64,000 nt of DNA from an uncultured Roseobacter sp. (GCA_947501635.1 CANMWT010000008.1:1-64000); one strand, 5' to 3'. Positions 1-7,747 are shown, numbered from the stretch's first letter. Notes: a model not told the origin generated them from the letters alone. A program made the numbers and translations.

Positions 1-64
1 GCCCGTTCCAAGTGGCGCTGTCAACGCCGCCGCTGTTTGCCGACGTGCACGGGATGCGGCGAAT

Positions 65-140
65 GGTAGGTCTGTCCGCAGAACGCTCATTTAAAAAGCC
101 TAAATAAGCGGCTATACGGCAAACGGTAGGTTAGTCCGCA
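65..140. repeat. Pair of 16-bp direct repeats
   Basis: GGTAGGTCTGTCCGCA at 65-80 and GGTAGGTTAGTCCGCA at 125-140 match at 14 of 16 positions and are 60 bp apart start to start. They sit downstream of the DUF3631 gene next to the TGACGCTT cluster. A protein-binding role in replication or regulation is an inference only. Confidence 0.5.
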
Positions 141-221
141 TAGCGGAAGTAGACCGATTTTTCCGCAGCGTCCGGTTTTGAGACAAGCGGTCGTTCGGGT
201 TGTTGCGGTGGCCCGTGCCAG

Positions 222-391
222 TGACACTTAGGTGACGCATAGAATGACGCTTATCGCTTTCTTCCTTTGGGGGCGCAAACAAGCGTCACAAGCGTCACTG
301 TCGTCATGGGGCGTTGAAATCATTATGTTTTCTGTGACGCTTGTGGCGCTAGTTGCCAATTGCCGTGACGGGTATGACGTTTATGACGCTT
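222..391. repeat. Iteron-like cluster of TGACGCTT repeats, possible origin
   Basis: The 8-mer TGACGCTT occurs at 245-252, 335-342 and 384-391 on the plus strand and inverted at 281-288 and 290-297. Degenerate copies (TGACACT, TGACGCA, TGACGGG, TGACGTT) start at 222, 233, 366 and 375. Five exact copies of one 8-mer in 150 bp is far above chance. The cluster lies directly downstream of a DUF3631 replication-type ATPase in a mobile element. Satellites such as P4 carry iteron origins recognised by their own primase-helicase, so an element origin is the favoured reading. Confidence 0.5.
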
Positions 392-419
392 TTTTTGAGG
401 GGTGCCCTGAAGGATATGT

Positions 420-1700
420 TTAGACGTACCTCGCAACAGCGGCGCGCAGGTTATCTACAACATAGAAGCGTGACCCCGCATCTCTATCAGGGCGAACGTC
501 ATAAGGCTTCAGAAGCGATGCCACCATGCGGGTGGTGATTGGTTCGCCGCCACGCCAGACCTCCCAAGGGCCATCCTCAATTGCGATAAGTTCAGCCACC
601 AGATCAGCGCTTTTGATCCGCCCGCCTTTCCAACGCTCGAGAATGTCACCTATGTCCGTCAGCAGCATCACGCCTTTTGACTTCCGCTCTTCTCCGGCGC
701 GCATCGCTGCCATGCCAATAAGCGCGGATCGGATGCTCTCCGGCCAATCGCCACCAGCCACATCAGCAATGGCACAAAGGCAGCGCGCATTATCCTGAGC
801 GCGGTCGTTCAACTGGTCAGGTACTTCAGGATCGGCATTTGCCAGTGATATTTCATTGTCAGCCACCCATCGCGCCAGCATCCGGCGCAGCGGCAACAAT
901 TCATCTGCGCGGGTCGCCCTCATGCGCTCCACCGTTTCGCCGCTCTCCTTGCGTTTTAGCTGTATTACGAGCGCGCGGTCTTCGAGGGTGTCGGGCAGTT
1001 CGCCTATCATGGCGACCGCTTTGGGTGCCCAAACATCGAACTTCTTCGGTTCGAAGTCGTCACCCTCGCAGCGCCAGACAAAGGCCAGTTGCTTGTTGTG
1101 GCCGCCGTTTATCATCCCGCGCATTTCTTCGCGGGCTTCCAGAAACGTGTCCGCTTCATCAATCAGCAGGGTTGGCTTGTGTTTCGCGATCAGCCGGAAC
1201 ATGACGGCTGAAGAAAGATTGGCAGCAATCTCGGCCCTTGGTGTCAGCGCATGGACAACGGCCATCGCCGTTGACTTGCCACAGCGCTTCTCAGGGGAAG
1301 TGAAGGCTAACACCGGACTGATATCAGCCACATCATGTGCCCAGGCGTGGACGATCCACGAAGCTATCAAGGGGGCCGCGTGTTCTGGCAGGATACAAAA
1401 GCGCTCCACCGTTCTCACCAGCTTTCCAAGCAACTCGGCACCATCGACAGGCTCACCCCAAAGCTCAACCTCTTCAAAGGCAGCTGTGTCCCCGTCACCG
1501 ACAAGATTACGCGGACGCCTCTTCTGCACCTCGGCATCCAGCGTCGAGACGCGGATGTTGTGTGCTTTGGCGAACCCCTCACGTTTCTGGTCGTATGTAA
1601 TAAGATCCAGGCTAGCCAGATCAGCCAGCTCGGTGTCCATTTGCTCCGCGTCGGCTGGGCAGCCGCCTTCGACCCATTTTTCAAAATCATCTTTGGTCAT
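420..1700 (-). CDS. DUF3631 domain ATPase of the mobile element
   Basis: A 426-residue protein with a P-loop (SPEKRCGKST, about residues 135-144) and a Walker B strand (TLLIDEADT, about 177-185), followed by the region typical of DUF3631. This domain is found in replication and primase proteins of phages, plasmids and islands. In larger homologs it follows a primase or Toprim domain; here no primase domain is visible and the first 80 residues are not recognised. Its start overlaps the stop of the upstream 80-residue gene by 4 bp (ATGA), implying translational coupling. The role is probably ATP-driven DNA unwinding or loading during element replication, by inference from domain and context. 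Confidence 0.8.
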   Translation of the reverse strand: MTKDDFEKWVEGGCPADAEQMDTELADLASLDLITYDQKREGFAKAHNIRVSTLDAEVQKRRPRNLVGDGDTAAFEEVELWGEPVDGAELLGKLVRTVERFCILPEHAAPLIASWIVHAWAHDVADISPVLAFTSPEKRCGKSTAMAVVHALTPRAEIAANLSSAVMFRLIAKHKPTLLIDEADTFLEAREEMRGMINGGHNKQLAFVWRCEGDDFEPKKFDVWAPKAVAMIGELPDTLEDRALVIQLKRKESGETVERMRATRADELLPLRRMLARWVADNEISLANADPEVPDQLNDRAQDNARCLCAIADVAGGDWPESIRSALIGMAAMRAGEERKSKGVMLLTDIGDILERWKGGRIKSADLVAELIAIEDGPWEVWRGGEPITTRMVASLLKPYDVRPDRDAGSRFYVVDNLRAAVARYV

Positions 1701-1939
1701 ATAGCAGCCTCCACAACAAGAGCGGCGTGCTCGGCGCTGAGAGAGCGCAAAGAGCTATACGCAAGTGCCGCGCGTTCCGCGTCAGACAAGCGCAAGATCA
1801 AAAGCAGGGTCAACTTATCCCAAGAAGATGCATCCCCAAGGGTGAGGGCGTATCCAATAGCGCGGGCCACTGCTTTGTGAGCGCGCTTAGCGTAGAGCGA
1901 CATTGCATTAGGGTTTTGAGGCATTGTCTGGATGTTCAT
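1697..1939 (-). CDS. Small hypothetical protein of the element
   Basis: An 80-residue protein rich in alanine and leucine that looks largely helical; no family is recognised. It is supported by tight packing: it shares 4 bp with the DUF3631 gene downstream, and its ATG overlaps by one base (TAATG) the stop of the 49-residue gene upstream. It may be an accessory replication or regulatory factor, but that is only from position. No signal peptide or membrane segment is evident. Confidence 0.6.
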   Translation of the reverse strand: MNIQTMPQNPNAMSLYAKRAHKAVARAIGYALTLGDASSWDKLTLLLILRLSDAERAALAYSSLRSLSAEHAALVVEAAI

Positions 1940-2088
1940 TACTTCACCTCCCCATAATACAGACCCGCAATGACGCGGGCCTGTGCTTCGGTTAGGCCGT
2001 GTTTCCAGCGAATGCGGCGTTCCTGGCGCTTCTTTGATGTGGGCGCCGGTGGTGTTTTAATAATGGTATTCTTGTCGTTTCTGCTCAT
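1939..2088 (-). CDS. 49-residue basic protein of the element
   Basis: The reading frame runs from an ATG at 2088 to a TAA at 1939-1941 and encodes 49 residues with a very basic middle (KKRQERRIRWKHG). The stop overlaps the start of the next gene by one base, which is the main argument that it is real. Basic character suggests nucleic-acid binding, but no family is recognised. It could equally be a short leader peptide for the two genes that follow. Confidence 0.5.
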   Translation of the reverse strand: MSRNDKNTIIKTPPAPTSKKRQERRIRWKHGLTEAQARVIAGLYYGEVK

Positions 2089-2198
2089 GGTCCGCTTTTC
2101 CTTTTAGGTTGTGCGGACGGCCCGAATGCGGTATTTTCAAAGCTGTGAGGAAATGAAAATTTCGCCCCTGACCGTCTTGCTGCGGTTGGGGGTTTTCT

Positions 2199-2396
2199 TT
2201 ACCCGGCTGCGTTGATTTTCGCGTCGATGTAGCGGTTCAATTCATCGAACTCGATACGAGTTGAACCGCCCATTTTCACGAATTTGAGGTTGCCCTTCTT
2301 CATTTCCGCATAGAGCGTCGAGCGGCTTTCATTAGAGTGCGCGGACGCCTGTGGTATGCTCAGAAGGCGCGGTGGGAATGGGTAATCCTTGGCCAT
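2199..2396 (-). CDS. AlpA-family helix-turn-helix regulator / excisionase-like
   Basis: A 65-residue protein with a winged helix-turn-helix of the AlpA/MerR-like excisionase type: LLSIPQASAHS, then STLYAEMKKG and a basic beta hairpin VKMGGSTRIEF. AlpA proteins regulate integrase expression or act as excisionases in P4-like elements and islands. The frame is open to a GTG at 2471, but the ATG at 2396 is preceded by AGAGGA at proper spacing and gives the usual family length, so it is chosen. It lies between the replication genes and the integrase module, as expected for the element switch. Confidence 0.75.
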   Translation of the reverse strand: MAKDYPFPPRLLSIPQASAHSNESRSTLYAEMKKGNLKFVKMGGSTRIEFDELNRYIDAKINAAG

Positions 2397-2542
2397 GTAT
2401 TCCTCTATCCGTTCCACATACTGCAGGGGTATCCTGCGGTTCCGTGTGGACCGGTGAGGATCTTCTAACACGTTGTTTTAAAAACAAAGATTGGTAAATT
2501 ATGTTGTCAAAATCATAGAATTTACCAGCCTTGAAAACACTG

Positions 2543-3199
2543 TCATTTTGCTGACCTGAGCGCGTTTCTTACATAGTCGTATCGCGCATTGGCAACTGTA
2601 TTTGCCGGGAATCCCAAGCCCGGAAACTTGTCTTCCAGGGCACCGAGCAAATCAGTCAGTTTGCGGTTCTGGTTATTTGATACAGCCCCAGCATCTCGCA
2701 GTGTCGCCAGACATTCTCTAGCGAATTCTCGGTACGGGTCAGCCCGCCCGCCCAAGTCAACAAACCGGGCCTCGAATTGCTCTGAAACATATTTAAGCCA
2801 CTCGGCCACATCGTGCCATTGCGTCTTTTCTCCAGAACGGCGGTAATTGAAGTCGATGTCTATCTCGTCCAGCAAATGCCTGCCGTGAGGCAGCGACATT
2901 TGGCTTTCACCTGACTGAGAGATTTCGAGGATAGCTTTGCGAAGCCCAATTGCATGTTCAATCAACCCAACTGCGGGCCCTTTTACCTCTGCCCACGTCA
3001 GGTGTTGGTTTCTGGTATGTGTTATTCGCCAATTGATTTGCGCTAGAAGCGTTTCTTGAGCATCCGGGTTTAAGTTCAGTTCGCATTCATCCAAAATCTC
3101 GGACAGCGTTGCAGGACTGACCTCAAAGTTCCCTGTCGTTTCCGGATACACCCTATCATCCTCGGATTTCCGGCCACGCGTTACCTTGGTTTTTCTCAT
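2543..3199 (-). CDS. Unknown protein co-translated with integrase
   Basis: A 218-residue soluble protein with a basic N-terminus (MRKTKVTRGRK) and a mostly helical, charged body; no domain is recognised. Its ATG overlaps the stop of the integrase gene by 4 bp (3196-3199), so both are probably made from one message. Genes in this position in other islands can be excision factors or cargo such as defence functions; nothing in this sequence decides between those. Confidence 0.65.
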   Translation of the reverse strand: MRKTKVTRGRKSEDDRVYPETTGNFEVSPATLSEILDECELNLNPDAQETLLAQINWRITHTRNQHLTWAEVKGPAVGLIEHAIGLRKAILEISQSGESQMSLPHGRHLLDEIDIDFNYRRSGEKTQWHDVAEWLKYVSEQFEARFVDLGGRADPYREFARECLATLRDAGAVSNNQNRKLTDLLGALEDKFPGLGFPANTVANARYDYVRNALRSAK

Positions 3200-4431
3200 T
3201 GCTCGGCACCAAGAGCATTTGGGAAATCTACGACTGTCACTTCTTCACCCGTCACCATCTCCGCCCACCGATCCAAGGCGGCAGCACGTTGCGGCAACAT
3301 TTCAGCCTTGTTGTAGACACGAGCAACCGCACTCGGAGCTGATCCCACGGCGGAATGGTTTAAGATGCGATCAACGATACCCTCAGGCTGGCCAGTTTCT
3401 GCCAAGGCAGTAGCTAAAGCAGTGCGAATATCGTGAATACGCCATTTTTCGAAATCTTCTCCCAACAGTCCATCCAAACGCGCTTTAGCATGCGAAGGGT
3501 TCGCGACAGGATTTTTTCCATCAAACGAAAAAACAAAGTCGCCCCTTGCACCTTTAGCCTTAAGGCTCTGAAATTCTTCGAATGCTGCGCTTGATAAATG
3601 TGTTTGATGCGCCTTTTTGTTCTTGGTTTCGCTACCTGGCTTAACAATCAGTTGCTTTTCCAGTTGGATCTCTTGCCAGCGCAACTTGGCTATCTCGCCC
3701 CTCCTCTGCCCTGTCAAAATTAGAATACGAAAAAACGGCCCCCATACATCGCCCATTTCAAAGGTTGCGTCGTAGACCTGCTTGCATTCATCAATTGACA
3801 AAACACGGTCTCGGCTTGTTTCTTTCGTCGCCTTGGCAATACCCGTTGCAATCGGCTCATCAATGTAACCTCTGACAAATGCCCAGTTAAAAAAAGCCAG
3901 CAAGGCCGCTCTGATCCTATTCGCATAAGGACGCGCGCCACTTTGCGCCTTACGATCAATCGCAGCCTGAATATCTTTGCGTTTCACTTCGATGATTGGA
4001 ACGTCAATGAGGCCACCGAGAGATTGAGTGATTTGACGTTGGCGCTCTTCGCCTGTTCTCAACGTACTTAGATGCAATTCTGAGTACGCATCCAATACGC
4101 TCCTGCACGTCAGCATCTTTGCATCTTCAACCTTTTTGCGTTCTTGCTGCAGCTTTTTGTCTTCAACACGGTCAAAACCCCGTGCCGCTTCGGCTTGTAT
4201 CTCCCAAGCTAGAGCACGAGCATCAGACAAGCTGACGGGTTTCGGCCACGTCCCCAAAGTAAACTTACGCTTGGGACCGCCTTTTATTCGCTTCTCATAA
4301 ACCCATGTTGCCCTTCCCTGTGGCGTCAATCGAAACCTGAGACCTGCGCACTTCGTATCTGATACTTCTAGTCTTTGTTCTTTTGGCGCCTCAAGGCTGC
4401 GCAGATATCTATCGTTTAGTTCACGTTTCAT
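3196..4431 (-). CDS. int: Tyrosine-type site-specific integrase
   Basis: A 411-residue recombinase with an N-terminal arm-binding domain of the DUF4102 type (about 1-90), a core-binding domain (about 105-200) and a catalytic domain. The catalytic set is visible: R243 in TGQRRGE, H333 and R336 in HDIR, H359 in LNH, and the nucleophile Y373 in RVYN. It would integrate and excise the element at the tRNA-Cys 3' end that lies about 200 bp upstream of its start. The promoter region holds tandem 11-bp repeats that may be arm sites or regulator sites. The gene looks intact. Confidence 0.93.
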   Translation of the reverse strand: MKRELNDRYLRSLEAPKEQRLEVSDTKCAGLRFRLTPQGRATWVYEKRIKGGPKRKFTLGTWPKPVSLSDARALAWEIQAEAARGFDRVEDKKLQQERKKVEDAKMLTCRSVLDAYSELHLSTLRTGEERQRQITQSLGGLIDVPIIEVKRKDIQAAIDRKAQSGARPYANRIRAALLAFFNWAFVRGYIDEPIATGIAKATKETSRDRVLSIDECKQVYDATFEMGDVWGPFFRILILTGQRRGEIAKLRWQEIQLEKQLIVKPGSETKNKKAHQTHLSSAAFEEFQSLKAKGARGDFVFSFDGKNPVANPSHAKARLDGLLGEDFEKWRIHDIRTALATALAETGQPEGIVDRILNHSAVGSAPSAVARVYNKAEMLPQRAAALDRWAEMVTGEEVTVVDFPNALGAEQ

Positions 4432-4446
4432 TCAAGATTTCCATTT

Positions 4447-4477
4447 GGGGGACACATGGGGGACACATGGGGGACAT
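4447..4477. repeat. Tandem GGGGGACACAT repeats before int
   Basis: GGGGGACACAT occurs at 4447-4457 and 4458-4468, followed by a shortened GGGGGACAT at 4469-4477. They lie 16 bp upstream of the integrase start and about 160 bp from the tRNA core site. Arm-type integrase sites or a regulator site are the likely explanations; the 11-bp period puts each copy on the same helix face. Confidence 0.6.
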
Positions 4478-4636
4478 TTTAGGTTGGATTACAGTAAACA
4501 CACTGAGACAAGTGCAGACGGATTTTAGCACCTAACAAGTAACGATATCCGATAATATACTGATTTCTAAAATACTTTAAAGACAACTATGGACGCACCT
4601 AGAAACTAGCATACAGAAATCAAAAGATAAATGGGT

Positions 4637-4685
4637 GCGGATTGCAAATCCGTGTACACCGGTTCGATTCCGGTACTCGCCTCCA
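4637..4685 (+). repeat. attR: 3' fragment of tRNA-Cys
   Basis: The stretch begins with the anticodon stem GCGGATT, anticodon GCA at 4644-4646, and continues through variable loop, T-arm (GGTTCGATTCCGG), acceptor strand CTCGCC, T and CCA at 4683-4685. The 5' acceptor partner (GGCGAG) and the D-arm are absent upstream, so this is not a complete tRNA gene. It is the duplicated 3' part produced by integration. The intact tRNA-Cys is expected beyond the left end of the window. Confidence 0.85.
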
Positions 4686-4813
4686 CATAAAATCTAAAAC
4701 ACATGTGTTTTTGGCCGACAATCTGGCTGCGCAACTCTTCCGCTTTGTTCGATTTCTCGGGCTTTATCTGTCAATTTGCGCCAGTGTTTAGGGCAATCAG
4801 ACGGAGCAAGCCC

Positions 4814-5209
4814 ATGATGAACACGCGCACATTGATTTCAAACGGCAACCCGATGGAGAAAATTGTAGGCTTCAGCCGGGCGGTACGGGTGGGCCCGTTC
4901 ATAGCCGTTGGAGGCACTGCGCCAGTCGACGGCGATGGCAAGACGGTGGGTGTTGGCAACGTGCGTGTGCAAACCAGACAGTGCTTCGAGATCATTAAAA
5001 CTGCTCTTGAGAACGCCGGATCGGGCTTGCACGACATTGTCCGAACGCGGGTCATTCTGACAGACATCGACAACTGGAAAGAGGCCATCGAAGCCCGCAA
5101 GGAATACTGCCAGGAAGCGCGCCCTGTTGATACAATCATGGCGATTGAGCGGTTCGTGAATCCTGAATGGCTGGTCGAAATCGAAGTGGATGCCTACGTC
5201 GCGGACTGA
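4814..5209 (+). CDS. RidA family protein
   Basis: A 131-residue RidA/YjgF/UK114-like protein: SNGNPMEKIVGFSRAVRVG near the N-terminus, the trimer-core segment VGGTAP, and RTRVILTDIDNW and PVDTIMAIERFVNPEWLVEIE near the C-terminus. RidA enzymes hydrolyse reactive enamine/imine intermediates of pyridoxal-phosphate enzymes; some relatives do other deaminations, and this divergent member cannot be placed exactly. The frame is open further upstream, but GGAG at 4803-4806 favours the ATG at 4814. It is the first chromosomal gene after the element. Confidence 0.85.
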   Translation: MMNTRTLISNGNPMEKIVGFSRAVRVGPFIAVGGTAPVDGDGKTVGVGNVRVQTRQCFEIIKTALENAGSGLHDIVRTRVILTDIDNWKEAIEARKEYCQEARPVDTIMAIERFVNPEWLVEIEVDAYVAD

Positions 5210-5796
5210 TTGCCAGGTTGGTGATTGGCTGGTATGGGCGCATGTTTTTTGATTGGCGCTCGCTCTGATATACGACAGACACCTGCCGGATCATTTTTCA
5301 AAAGCTGTTTCTTGCAGTGGGTTTTCCAGTTTTGCCAATCCGCACTCATCGTTTTGGTTCCGGCGCGCGTCTTCAGCCAAATCTACGCCCTGCAAGTCCC
5401 GGACGGGTTTTTGCCGCCGAACCTTTGAGGAGTGGTTCTGACATGCATCAGTTACCCATGGGTAACTGTCTGAAAAAAATAATTTAAATAAAATTTTCGG
5501 TATAAATCCCGGGCATGAGAAACGCGGCTGGCGGCAAATCTCTGGTGCCGCGAGCGCGCGCGACACGTGGTGGTTGACGGCGGCGGAGACAGATGTGTGA
5601 AGCAGCTGTGATCCGGCCATATTGCGACGGATGACCAGCGTCGCCCGCGCAGCGAACCACGGCGGAGTCCGGCGCCACGTCCGCCGCCATTTCAGGGATT
5701 TTAACGGTTTCAGAAGGCGTTGCACCCTTACAATTCCTGTAAAAGTTTTCAAAACGCCCGCTTGACGTGCAGAAATTTGCCCTCAATGCTGAAAAT
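5210..5796. other. Gene-poor stretch
   Basis: No convincing gene is seen in about 590 bases. Open frames here lack ribosome sites and family resemblance. The stretch holds a perfect 20-bp palindrome (5449-5468) and an AT-rich tract (about 5472-5506) ending in TATAAA. It may be decayed sequence beside the integration site. Confidence 0.5.
5449..5468. promoter_or_regulatory. Perfect 20-bp palindrome, operator-like
   Basis: CAGTTACCCA at 5449-5458 is followed directly by its reverse complement TGGGTAACTG at 5459-5468. TTACC..GGTAA dyads are common for TetR-type repressors. An AT-rich promoter-like tract follows. No regulator gene is adjacent, so the ligand protein is unknown. Confidence 0.5.
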
Positions 5797-6180
5797 ATGA
5801 GCGGAATTAAAACAATATTAACAGCCGCCATCGCGGCAGTCTTGTGGGCAGGCCCCGTCACGGCGGAAATCAATCTGCCGCAGGTCTTTGCAGGCTGTGC
5901 GGGCCGGCTTTCTGCGGAAATGGAAAGATCGTGGCTGCTGTCGCAGGACGAGGCTGCGCATTTTGAGGCGCAGCGCGAAAGCTTTCAGACCCTTCTTGAT
6001 GCGGTTGTCCCCAAAGAAGAGATGCGAACGGTACTGATCTACAGGATCGAGACCAAAATCGCCCACGCCTCTTTGTTGACCACGGCTGATTTCGGTGTTG
6101 ACGCCGCCCGTGCCGCGCGCGCCCGCGCGGTCGCTCAGAAACATGTTGCAGCCTGCGAAAGGCTACTGCTGGGCACCTGA
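5797..6180 (+). CDS. Small exported hypothetical protein
   Basis: A 127-residue protein from the ATG at 5797 (a GTG at 5767 is also in frame). It begins with a signal peptide: K, a hydrophobic stretch of alanine, isoleucine and leucine, and a likely cleavage after GPVTA. The mature part has two cysteines (GCAGRL and VAACERL) that could form a disulfide, and helical alanine/arginine-rich segments. No family is recognised. It precedes urtA by about 290 bp on the same strand; a role in urea uptake is not supported by anything but position. Confidence 0.6.
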   Translation: MSGIKTILTAAIAAVLWAGPVTAEINLPQVFAGCAGRLSAEMERSWLLSQDEAAHFEAQRESFQTLLDAVVPKEEMRTVLIYRIETKIAHASLLTTADFGVDAARAARARAVAQKHVAACERLLLGT

Positions 6181-6199
6181 AAAACCGCCCCTTTGTCAT

Positions 6200-6243
6200 T
6201 CGCCTAAAAATCGGGCTGAATTCGATCGCTCGCCCAAAAATTG
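6200..6243. promoter_or_regulatory. Direct repeat upstream of urtA
   Basis: TCGCCTAAAAATCG (6200-6213) and TCGCCCAAAAATTG (6230-6243) match at 12 of 14 positions and are exactly 30 bp apart, about three helical turns. They lie in the 290-bp leader region before urtA and could bind a regulator of nitrogen control. No clear NtrC dyad or promoter was identified in the rest of this region. Confidence 0.3.
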
Positions 6244-6472
6244 TGCGTCCAATCCTGAAAGCGGCCGCATGCGACGCCAAACGACTCCAGTCTTGGGAAA
6301 GTATCAGGCTACCAAAAGCGCGGGGGCCAACCGGTCTCATTTTAGAAACGTGCGATGGTGCCGGCCTAGCATCCACAGACGCCACCGCACGCCGCATAAA
6401 ATGCGTGGGATGCATATGGGAACGCCTTGCGTTTTTCTCAAGCACACCACGCATCGTAAGAGAGGAATTACG

Positions 6473-7747
6473 ATGTCACGAAAACTGCTTGCCGCGACAA
6501 CCGCACTTGTATGTGCCGGCGCTCTGCCCGCGCTGGCCGACTGCCCGGTCAAAGTTGGTGTTTTGCACTCGCTGTCGGGAACCATGGCGATCTCGGAAAC
6601 GACGCTGAAGGATACGATGGAAATGCTGGTGGACCAGCAAAATGAAAAAGGTGGCCTGCTGGGCTGCGAGATCGAAGCCGTGGTGGTCGATCCGGCCTCT
6701 GACTGGCCGCTCTTTGCTGAAAAAGCGCGCGAACTGCTGACCGTACAGGAAGTCGACGTGATCTTTGGCTCCTGGACGTCCGTGTCGCGCAAGTCCGCCC
6801 TGCCCGTTCTGGAAGAACTGAATGGCCTGATGTTCTACCCTGTGCAATATGAAGGGGAAGAAAGCTCAAAGAACGTGTTTTACACGGGTGCGGCGCCAAA
6901 CCAACAAGCCATCCCGGCCACAGACTATTTTCTGGAAGAGCTTGGTGTAGAGAAATTCGCGCTGCTGGGTACCGACTATGTCTATCCGCGCACGACAAAC
7001 AACATCCTCGAAGCCTATCTGCAGGACAAAGGCATCGCGGCTGAGGACATCTTTGTGAACTACACGCCCTTCGGCCACTCTGACTGGTCCAAGATCGTGG
7101 CGGACGTGGTTGCCTTGGGCGCGGACGGCAAGAAGGTCGGTGTGATCTCGACCATCAACGGCGACGCGAACGTGGGCTTTTACAAAGAGCTGGCGGCGGC
7201 TGGCATCTCTGCCGATGACATCCCTGTTGTTGCATTCTCGGTCGGTGAAGAAGAGCTTGCGGGCCTTGATACATCCAACCTTGTCGGGCACCTCGCCGCG
7301 TGGAACTATTTCCAGTCTGCGGAATCCGAAGCAAATGACGCCTGGGTTGCAGCATGGAAAGCGCGTATGGGTGAAGATCGGGTGACAAACGACCCGATGG
7401 AAGCGCATTACATCGGCTTTAACATGTGGATCAACGCGGCAACTGCGGCCGGCACCACTGATGTGGATGCGGTGCGCGAGGCCATGTACGGGCAGGAATT
7501 CCCGAACCTGACCGGCGGCACGGCTGTCATGCTGCCGAACCACCACCTTGCCAAGCCGGTTCTGATTGGTGAGATTCAAGCCGACGGCCAGTTCGACATC
7601 ATCAGCCAGACCGAAGAGGTGCCGGGTGATGCATGGACGGATTTTCTGCCTGAATCGGCTGTTCTGAAGTCGGACTGGGCCGAGTTGGGCTGCGGTATGT
7701 ACAATACCGAGACCAGCTCCTGCGTGCAGATCAAGTCCAACTACTAA
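6473..7747 (+). CDS. urtA: Urea ABC transporter, substrate-binding protein
   Basis: A 424-residue periplasmic binding protein. The start at 6473 is preceded by AGAGGA and gives a clean signal peptide ending near ALPALA. The mature protein opens with VKVGVLHSLSGTMA and has the type I fold of amide/urea binding proteins; FYPVQYEGEE and PNHHLAKPVLIGE are typical of UrtA. It would bind urea or short amides and deliver them to UrtBC. It heads the urtABCDE operon and is likely induced under nitrogen limitation, as in relatives; urease genes are not in the window. Confidence 0.95.
   Translation: MSRKLLAATTALVCAGALPALADCPVKVGVLHSLSGTMAISETTLKDTMEMLVDQQNEKGGLLGCEIEAVVVDPASDWPLFAEKARELLTVQEVDVIFGSWTSVSRKSALPVLEELNGLMFYPVQYEGEESSKNVFYTGAAPNQQAIPATDYFLEELGVEKFALLGTDYVYPRTTNNILEAYLQDKGIAAEDIFVNYTPFGHSDWSKIVADVVALGADGKKVGVISTINGDANVGFYKELAAAGISADDIPVVAFSVGEEELAGLDTSNLVGHLAAWNYFQSAESEANDAWVAAWKARMGEDRVTNDPMEAHYIGFNMWINAATAAGTTDVDAVREAMYGQEFPNLTGGTAVMLPNHHLAKPVLIGEIQADGQFDIISQTEEVPGDAWTDFLPESAVLKSDWAELGCGMYNTETSSCVQIKSNY

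Larger units (their letters stand above)
1..4685. mobile_element. Integrative element in tRNA-Cys (right-hand part)
   Basis: All six recognisable genes here lie on the minus strand and include a tyrosine integrase (3196-4431), an AlpA-like regulator and a DUF3631 ATPase, a set typical of small satellites and genomic islands. The end is fixed by a 3' tRNA-Cys fragment at 4637-4685. A tRNA on the plus strand that is hit at its 3' end keeps its intact copy on the left, so the intact gene and the left boundary should lie before position 1. Just right of the fragment ordinary chromosomal genes resume. Whether it is a phage satellite, a defective prophage or a plain island cannot be decided from this part; no capsid, portal, terminase or conjugation genes are visible. 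Confidence 0.85.

Noticed and set aside
232-538. Two short plus-strand open frames of about 60 codons
   Set aside because: They run through the TGACGCTT repeats and into the DUF3631 gene in antisense, without ribosome sites.
4611-4685. Complete tRNA-Cys gene
   Set aside because: The 5' acceptor strand and D-arm are missing upstream of the anticodon stem, so only a 3' fragment is present.
5291-5752. 153-codon minus-strand open frame in the gene-poor stretch
   Set aside because: No family resemblance, no good start, odd composition, and it runs through the palindrome and AT-rich tract; noncoding or decayed sequence is more likely.
6356-6371. Sigma-54-like TGG(N10)TAGCA before urtA
   Set aside because: GG and GC spacing fits, but the rest of the match is poor, and no NtrC dyad accompanies it.
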